From the NCBI GenBank assembly GCA_964652075.1, contig CAZYZQ010000128.1, positions 1 through 5,041 of the forward strand: a stretch of DNA of 5,041 nt. Direction: 5' to 3'. The DNA is from CAZYZQ01 sp964652075. Its GTDB lineage: Bacteria > Bacillota > Clostridia > Oscillospirales > Oscillospiraceae. Position numbers and translations under genes: made by a program. The notes under the pieces were generated by a model. It had not been told where the DNA came from. It saw only the letters and a program-made list of their open reading frames with translations, and did not search any database. Of this stretch, positions 1-3,916 are shown piece by piece; the stretch's first letter is position 1; each line of letters starts with the position of its first letter.

Positions 1-265
1 CGCGCAGCTGACAAACTCCAGCGGCATGACCGACCCCGTTGAAATTGAAACGCCGCCCCGCAGCGAGAGCACCAGCCCCGGTACGCCGCTGCCCTTCACC
101 TCTGTAAACGTTCTGATCAACGCGCAGGACTACCGTGAGGAGCTTCTGGAAAACGTGACGGTTTTTCCGGGCGTCACCTCAAACCAGACCGTTGAACTGA
201 TCCCGCTCGAAATGCCGCTGCCAAATGAACAGCAGATCATCGACCTGCCAAATCAGGATCTGTAA
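1..265 (+). CDS. C-terminal part of a probable transthyretin-like (carboxypeptidase-regulatory-like) beta-sandwich protein; 5' end outside window
   Basis: The reading frame is open from base 2 to the TAA at 263-265 and gives the last 87 residues of a longer protein. A Met codon at 26 has no convincing ribosome binding site, and the frame continues upstream, so I treat the gene as truncated by the window edge. What is visible fits a small beta-sandwich: a Gly-containing turn followed by PVEIETPP, then FTSVNVLINAQDYREELLENVTVFPGV, then a hydrophobic strand VELIPLEMPL. Alternating hydrophobic strands and the 'FPGVTSNQ' turn recall the peptidase-associated/transthyretin-like modules found in clostridial proteins encoded just before SpoIID-like peptidoglycan-binding proteins. 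It lies 12 bases before the next gene, whose SD begins one base after this stop, so the two are very probably co-transcribed. The protein's full function is unknown; the fold assignment is inference from pattern only. Confidence 0.6.
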   Translation, partial: AQLTNSSGMTDPVEIETPPRSESTSPGTPLPFTSVNVLINAQDYREELLENVTVFPGVTSNQTVELIPLEMPLPNEQQIIDLPNQDL

Positions 266-277
266 CGGAGGCGCGCC

Positions 278-1366
278 ATGTCCAACCCGGTCATTCCCTA
301 TGTCCCTGAAACGATCACAGTCCATCTGGGGCCACCCGACTCCGCCGCCGCCAATGTGACGGTGCCCTTCATCGACTACGTTAAAAATGTCGCATCCAGT
401 GAAATTTACCCCACCTGGGGCGAAAGCGCCCTGCGCGCAAATGTCTATGCAATTGTCTCCTTTGCCCTGAACCGTGTCTATACAGAATTTTACCGAAGCC
501 GGGGCTATGACTTCGACATCACCTCCTCAACAGCCTACGATCAGTTTTTTGTGCCCGGCCGCTCCTACTACAGCACCATTGAGCGCATCGTCGACAGCCA
601 ATTCAACGACTACATCCGGCGCATCGGTTTTGTGGAGCCGCTCGCAGCAAAATTCTGCAACGGCACCACCGTCACCTGCGACGGCCTGAGCCAGTGGGGC
701 AGCCAGCGCCTGAGCGAACAGGGCTACAGCGCCATGCAGATCCTGCGCTATTACTACGGCGACAACATTGAGCTTGTCACAAACGCCCCTGTGCGCGGCG
801 TCACCCCATCCTACCCCGGCACGGCGCTGCGGCGCGGCAGCGCCGGGCCCGCGGTGCAGCAGGTACAGGTCTCGCTCAACCGCATCGCGCAGAACTTCCC
901 CGCCATCCCACGCATCGACAGCATCGACGCCATCTACGGCCCGACAACTGAGAACGCTGTGCGGCGGTTTCAGGAGATCTTTGACCTTGAGCCGGACGGC
1001 ATCGTCGGCCCGGCCACATGGTACACGCTCGTCCGTCTCTATGTTGCCGTTACAAGACTGGCAGAGCTACGCTCCGAGGGGCAGCAGTTCTACGAGAATA
1101 TGGGGCAGTACCCGGGCGTTCTCGCGCTCGACTCAACCGGCCCGGACGTCACCCAGCTTCAGTATATGCTTGCGCTCGCCGCCTCCTTTGTCCCGGGCAT
1201 CGGCTATGTGCCGCGTACCGGAACGTATGACCTCGCCACCCAGCAGGCTGTGCAGGCCTTCCAGCGCTATGCCGGGCTGACCGAAAGCGGTGTCGTCGGC
1301 GCGCTGACCTGGAACGCGCTCCGAAACCAGATCGCCGGCATTGAAAACGCCGTCCCCGCCGGATAA
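278..1366 (+). CDS. SpoIID-like domain protein with two C-terminal peptidoglycan-binding (PG_binding_1) modules
   Basis: A 362-residue protein starting at ATG 278, with GGAGG at 267-271 six bases upstream. Residues about 5-170 resemble the SpoIID/LytB fold: residues 34-67 match the family's 'Y..nV...E..p.w...AL.A..yA..sfAlnR' block, with Glu42 where SpoIID places its catalytic acid. Residues 127-165 (CNGTTVTCDGLSQWG, then QGYSAMQILRYYYGD) match the SpoIID C-terminal 'G.SQ.Ga...a..G.s...IL.yYYg' block. Residues about 184-255 and 283-350 are two peptidoglycan-binding repeats, each with 'G..V..lQ..L', a 'D..yg..T..AV..FQ' helix, and 'dGivG..TW..L' near the end. SpoIID is a lytic transglycosylase acting during engulfment; the modules here would hold the protein on glycan or cortex. 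No signal peptide is seen, so export or packaging into the spore wall must use another route, or the protein acts inside a compartment. Enzyme activity is inferred. Family confidence is good; the exact role is uncertain. Confidence 0.85.
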   Translation: MSNPVIPYVPETITVHLGPPDSAAANVTVPFIDYVKNVASSEIYPTWGESALRANVYAIVSFALNRVYTEFYRSRGYDFDITSSTAYDQFFVPGRSYYSTIERIVDSQFNDYIRRIGFVEPLAAKFCNGTTVTCDGLSQWGSQRLSEQGYSAMQILRYYYGDNIELVTNAPVRGVTPSYPGTALRRGSAGPAVQQVQVSLNRIAQNFPAIPRIDSIDAIYGPTTENAVRRFQEIFDLEPDGIVGPATWYTLVRLYVAVTRLAELRSEGQQFYENMGQYPGVLALDSTGPDVTQLQYMLALAASFVPGIGYVPRTGTYDLATQQAVQAFQRYAGLTESGVVGALTWNALRNQIAGIENAVPAG

Positions 1367-1377
1367 ACGCAAACTTG

Positions 1378-1406
1378 ATGACAGATTTTCCCCCTTGTGC
1401 TACAAT
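1378..1406 (+). promoter_or_regulatory. Predicted sigma-A type extended -10 promoter of the decarboxylase gene
   Basis: The -35 element ATGACA (1378-1383) matches TTGACA at five of six bases. It is separated by 17 bases from TACAAT (1401-1406), which is preceded by TG at 1398-1399 as an extended -10. Transcription would begin near 1412-1414, leaving a leader of only about 15 bases that contains the SD. The -10 box sits exactly in the loop of a long inverted repeat (1388-1423), described separately. Confidence 0.6.
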
Positions 1407-1423
1407 AACGGCATAAGGGGGAA
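1388..1423 (+). promoter_or_regulatory. 13-bp inverted repeat enclosing the -10 box and covering the SD
   Basis: The left arm 1388-1400 (TTCCCCCTTGTGC) pairs with the right arm 1411-1423 (GCATAAGGGGGAA) over 13 positions with one G-U, and the loop is ten bases (1401-1410). The right arm contains the SD AAGGGGGA of the decarboxylase gene. The loop begins with the predicted -10 box TACAAT. As RNA it would hide the SD only in transcripts that start upstream; as DNA it could be an operator. The pairing is seen directly, and the function is inferred. Confidence 0.6.
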
Positions 1424-1427
1424 TTTT

Positions 1428-2804
1428 ATGCGTCTGTTACATGCCCTGCAAGCGCTCTCTGAATCGGATCTGCTGCCGATGCATATGCCCGGCCACAAGC
1501 GCCTATCGCCCGACCCCGCGCTTCCCTATCCCATCGATATCACGGAAATCGAAGGCTTTGACAACCTCCACGAACCGACCGGCGTTCTACAGGAGCTTGG
1601 CCGCCGCGCTGCCGCGCTCTATTGCGCGGACCGCGCGTTCCCGCTCGTGAACGGCTCCACCTGCGGTTTGCTTGCCGCCATCCGTGCCGCCGTTCCGGAC
1701 GGCAGTACGGTCATCCTGCCGCGTGCAAGCCACAAGTCGGTCTATCACGCGCTGGAGCTGGGCCGCCTGCGCCCCGTCTATCTGCCTGCTGCGCCGTTGG
1801 AGACTGTGACGGCTGCGCAGGTGTTGCACGCACTCACCGCCCATCCGGAGGCGCGCCTTGTCATTCTGACCTCACCGTCCTACGAGGGGATTGTATGCGA
1901 TGTGCGCAACATTGCGGAGCTCGTACACCGGCATGGCGCGGCGCTGCTGGTTGACAGCGCGCACGGCGCGCACCTCGGCTTCTCGCCGGCGTTTCCAGAA
2001 AACGCTGCGCAGTGCGGTGCGGATGTAACCATTCTCAGTCTGCACAAGACACTCCCGGCCCTGACGCAAACAGCACTTGCACTTGTCTGTGGGAACCGCA
2101 TTCCGGCGCAGTCACTGGCGCAGAATCTCGCTATTTTTGAGACAAGCAGCCCGTCCTACCCGCTGCTGGCGTCGATCGACGTATGCCTGCATCTGCTGGA
2201 AACGAAGCGTGATACGCTTTTTGCGCCCTATGCCGCGCGCCTGCACGCATTTTATGACGCCATGTCAAAGCTGCACGCCCTTCGTCTGTTCGGACGGATG
2301 GACGATCCATTTTTCGATCCCGGCAAGCTGCTGATCCGCACCGACGGTGCCTCCATCCCCGGCCCTGCACTGGCAGACCTGCTGCGCAGCCGCTATCATA
2401 TCGAACCGGAGATGGCCGTCCCCGGCTGGGTGCTCTGCATGACGAGCATCTGTGACCCGGACGAGGCATTCTCCCGTCTGCGCGATGCGCTGCTGGATCT
2501 GGACGCCGCCCTGTCCCCCGCCCCTTCGCCCACGCCGCTGCCCGCGGCACCGCTGCCGGAGCAGGTGCTTCCGATCTGGAAAACAAGGGGGCTTAAAACA
2601 GATCGAGTTCCGCTTAGCGACGCCTGCGGCCGCATCAGCGCCGCCTATGTCTGGGCCTATCCGCCCGGCATTCCGCTGCTGACACCGGGCGAACGCATCG
2701 ACTCTGCCGTCCTTTCCTGCTTCGCCGCCTACAAGGCCAGCGGCGTCGCGCTGCACGATACCTTCAACACACCTGCACATGCTATCACCGTCCTTGCCGA
2801 ATAA
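1428..2804 (+). CDS. Orn/Lys/Arg decarboxylase family PLP-dependent protein (aminotransferase fold type I)
   Basis: A 458-residue protein. I chose ATG 1428 because AAGGGGGA (1415-1422) lies just upstream and the family motif PMHMPGHK then falls at residues 17-24, as is normal near the N-terminus. An in-frame ATG at 1341 would overlap the preceding gene, precede the promoter and add an unrelated tail. Visible PLP-enzyme signatures are VNGSTCG (74-80, phosphate region), the SHKS turn with His102, DSAHG (176-180, ring-contacting Asp176 and His179), and SLHKTL, where Lys207 is the expected Schiff-base lysine. A Pro/Ala-rich linker at about 361-378 leads to the C-terminal domain (about 379-458), which contains 'YPPGIPLLTPGE'. 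The length fits the short Firmicutes branch (SpeA/YaaO-like), not the long biodegradative enzymes. These convert basic amino acids such as arginine or lysine to polyamine precursors in the cytosol; the substrate here cannot be told from sequence. TAA is followed at once by an in-frame TAG. Confidence 0.88.
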   Translation: MRLLHALQALSESDLLPMHMPGHKRLSPDPALPYPIDITEIEGFDNLHEPTGVLQELGRRAAALYCADRAFPLVNGSTCGLLAAIRAAVPDGSTVILPRASHKSVYHALELGRLRPVYLPAAPLETVTAAQVLHALTAHPEARLVILTSPSYEGIVCDVRNIAELVHRHGAALLVDSAHGAHLGFSPAFPENAAQCGADVTILSLHKTLPALTQTALALVCGNRIPAQSLAQNLAIFETSSPSYPLLASIDVCLHLLETKRDTLFAPYAARLHAFYDAMSKLHALRLFGRMDDPFFDPGKLLIRTDGASIPGPALADLLRSRYHIEPEMAVPGWVLCMTSICDPDEAFSRLRDALLDLDAALSPAPSPTPLPAAPLPEQVLPIWKTRGLKTDRVPLSDACGRISAAYVWAYPPGIPLLTPGERIDSAVLSCFAAYKASGVALHDTFNTPAHAITVLAE

Positions 2805-2817
2805 TAGGCAGTTTTTT
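2794..2817 (+). terminator. Weak possible terminator overlapping the decarboxylase stop
   Basis: TTGCC (2794-2798) can pair with GGCAG (2807-2811), including one G-U pair, around an eight-base loop that holds the stop codon. Six T residues (2812-2817) follow directly. The U-tract is good but the stem is short, so termination may be partial. Confidence 0.35.
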
Positions 2818-2834
2818 CCTTGCGATGGAAATAC

Positions 2835-2855
2835 CTGTCAAATAAGTGTTGACAG
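2835..2855. promoter_or_regulatory. Inverted repeat CTGTCAA-N7-TTGACAG over a -35 box (possible operator)
   Basis: Two perfect 7-bp arms (2835-2841 and 2849-2855) are separated by seven bases. The right arm contains the -35 hexamer TTGACA itself. The arm centres lie about 14 bases apart, a size a dimeric regulator could cover. The symmetry is seen directly; no known regulator is assigned. Confidence 0.45.
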
Positions 2856-2877
2856 CCGCACGGTGGTATGGTAACCT
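2849..2877 (+). promoter_or_regulatory. Predicted promoter of the membrane-protein gene
   Basis: A perfect TTGACA (2849-2854) is followed after 17 bases by TAACCT (2872-2877), with TG at 2869-2870 as an extended -10 that may compensate for the poor hexamer. The leader to the TTG start would be about 50 bases. The rest of the gap 2818-2934 shows no gene. Confidence 0.5.
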
Positions 2878-2934
2878 GAAATCAGGGAGCTTTCTAAAAG
2901 CAAACCTCGTTGAAAAAAAGGTGGTGATGCTTCC

Positions 2935-3545
2935 TTGCGTAAGAAAAATGTCTGGGCAGAGGCCAATAAGAACCTGAAAATTCTGGACGCCTCTGAAGAG
3001 ATCAACCGGCAGTTCTATGCAAAGCACACCCTCCGCTGGGTGAAATGGATCGTGGTTGGCGTGGCTGCGCTGCTGCTCCTTGCCTTTGTTGTCGCGCCGC
3101 GCATCTACAATGCCGCAATCGGCGCATATCTGTCCGCCGGCACGCGACAAGCCGCGCAGGATGCGGTCGCGGAGAAATTGTCGGAGTGCGGTCTGACCAT
3201 CACATCGAACGCATTGGCTCGTTTGATACCCACTTAAAGTGCTACACCGGTATGCTTTTCTTCCCTGCACAGGACGGCAGCGAGCAGAGCCTTGCGCTGC
3301 AAATTTACGCAGACACTGCGCTGGCTGACCGGGGCGAGACCCATCTGTCCGCCGATGGAAGGTCGCAGCAGTGGTACTGGGGCCGCGGCGGTACGCTACG
3401 TCGTTCCGGGCTTTCGGAGATCTGCTGGTATCGCTATGGCAACTGCCTGATTCAGGCAATCGATCTGTCCGGGCCGCAGCAGGATGCGGTGCGCGCCGCC
3501 TTCAGCGACCCGATTCGCACATCAGAACCATTGAAGCCAACATAG
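2935..3545 (+). pseudogene. Single-pass membrane protein of unknown function, apparently frameshifted
   Basis: Translation probably starts at TTG 2935, after an unusually long SD, AGGTGGTGAT (2919-2928), which matches the full anti-SD with one mismatch. The first frame runs to TAA 3235-3237 and gives 100 residues: a charged N-terminus (MRKKNVWAEANKNLKILDASEE), one hydrophobic helix at about 37-56, then an outward-facing segment ending in EKLSECGLTIT. Protein-like coding then continues in the frame one base back, from roughly 3200 to TAG 3543-3545 (HIERIGSFDTHLKCYTGMLFFPAQDG and onward, with WYWGRGG and CWYRYGNCLIQAIDLSG). The upstream part of that second frame is Arg/Cys-rich nonsense, and the downstream part of the first frame is likewise unconvincing. 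A single missing base near 3195-3215 would rejoin the halves into about 200 residues. No SD precedes the second-frame ATG at 3252, and no -1 slippery heptamer is visible. Alternatives are a sequencing error or a genuine 100-aa protein. I do not recognise the family. Confidence 0.55.
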
Positions 3546-3573
3546 GCTTCGGAATTGCTACTTCAATCCCCTC

Positions 3574-3610
3574 CCCGGACGCAGCTGCGCACTGCGTCCG
3601 GGCGATTTTA
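3574..3610 (+). terminator. Strong GC hairpin, probable terminator of the membrane-protein gene
   Basis: CCCGGACGCAG (3574-3584) pairs perfectly with CTGCGTCCGGG (3592-3602): 11 bp around a seven-base loop. Only a short T run (3606-3609) follows after three other bases. The position, between a stop codon and the next promoter, supports termination even though the U-tract is weak. Confidence 0.65.
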
Positions 3611-3617
3611 CGCCATC

Positions 3618-3676
3618 GGATTTCATAGAATCCAGTTGACGAACCGGCGTGGATTTGCTATACTATAAAAAAATCC
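3618..3676. repeat. Four GGATT/AATCC half-sites around the SCIFF promoter
   Basis: GGATTT occurs at 3618-3623 and 3651-3656. The reverse orientation occurs as GAATCC at 3628-3633 and AAATCC at 3671-3676. These make two inverted pairs: one lies just upstream of the -35 box, and the other flanks the -10 box with perfect 6-bp arms. The two forward copies are 33 bases apart, about three helical turns. They may be regulator half-sites; no regulator is known to me for this motif. Confidence 0.35.
3636..3664 (+). promoter_or_regulatory. Near-consensus promoter of the SCIFF operon
   Basis: TTGACG (3636-3641) and TATACT (3659-3664) are each one base from consensus, with an ideal 17-base spacer and an extended -10 TG at 3656-3657. 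This is the strongest promoter in the window and predicts abundant transcript starting near 3671, with a leader of about 26 bases before the peptide gene. Confidence 0.8.
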
Positions 3677-3696
3677 AAGAAACGGAGATGTTACCT

Positions 3697-3846
3697 ATGC
3701 GTCATATCAAGACCATCGAGACCCGTGATCTGCGCAAGAGCGTGGAGAACGGCGGCTGCGGCGAGTGCCAGACCTCCTGCCAGTCCGCCTGCAAGACCTC
3801 CTGCGGCGTCGCCAACCAGCAGTGCGAGAACTGCGACGCGGAATAA
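3697..3846 (+). CDS. scfA: SCIFF-family ranthipeptide precursor (atypical: seven cysteines)
   Basis: A 49-residue peptide from ATG 3697, with GGAG (3684-3687) nine bases upstream. An upstream in-frame ATG at 3649 lies inside the promoter and is rejected. The leader MRHIKTIETRDLRKSVENGG matches the SCIFF leader (family name: six cysteines in forty-five residues). The core holds Cys21, 24, 28, 32, 36, 43 and 46, in the characteristic CxxCxxxCxxxCxxxC run followed by VANQQC. SCIFF peptides are substrates of the radical SAM enzyme encoded next door, which joins a cysteine sulfur to a non-alpha carbon of an acceptor residue (ranthipeptide class). Two oddities are visible: a seventh cysteine at 46 in the tail ENCDAE, and Gly37 directly after the fifth cysteine, where the usual family member has Thr. 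The mature function of SCIFF peptides is not settled; a signalling or regulatory role has been proposed for some. Family assignment is very secure. Confidence 0.95.
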   Translation: MRHIKTIETRDLRKSVENGGCGECQTSCQSACKTSCGVANQQCENCDAE

Positions 3847-3859
3847 TCCCATAAAAAAG

Positions 3860-3903
3860 CAGCTTGCCGTTTGTCCGACGGATAAACGGCAAGCTGTTTT
3901 GTT
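3860..3903 (+). terminator. 17-bp hairpin between SCIFF peptide and maturase: partial terminator or RNA processing/stability element
   Basis: Bases 3860-3876 pair with 3880-3896 without bulges (one G-U), leaving a three-base loop GAC. TTTTGTT follows (3897-3903), and an A-run (3852-3857) precedes it. The maturase SD begins at 3904, directly after the T-run. Placed between a strongly expressed substrate gene and its enzyme gene, it fits an attenuator that yields more peptide transcript than enzyme transcript, or a 3' end protecting the short peptide mRNA. Confidence 0.8.
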
Positions 3904-3916
3904 GAGGAGAAAGAAT

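Noticed and set aside
768..1280. + strand frame of 170 codons inside the peptidoglycan-binding protein gene
   Set aside because: It is Ser/Arg/Pro-rich, lies wholly inside a gene with clear domains and has no SD.
1341..1427. Upstream ATG extending the decarboxylase by 29 residues
   Set aside because: It overlaps the preceding gene, starts before the predicted promoter and adds residues not expected in the family. ATG 1428 has an excellent SD.
2878..2934. Possible riboswitch or structured leader before the membrane protein gene
   Set aside because: The leader is only about 50 bases and A-rich, with just a 5-bp GCTTT/AAAGC hairpin (2889-2901), which is too little for a known riboswitch class.
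3170..3237. Programmed -1 ribosomal frameshift joining the two halves of the membrane protein
   Set aside because: No X-XXY-YYZ slippery heptamer and no obvious downstream stimulatory structure are seen in the overlap.
2785..3459. Minus-strand open frame of 224 codons opposite the membrane protein gene
   Set aside because: No SD, low-complexity composition, and it runs across the + strand promoter and intergenic region, so it is most likely a chance frame.
3649..3696. Upstream in-frame ATG extending the SCIFF peptide by 16 residues
   Set aside because: It lies between the -35 and -10 boxes, so it would not be in the transcript, and the SCIFF leader normally begins at the Met of MRHIKT.
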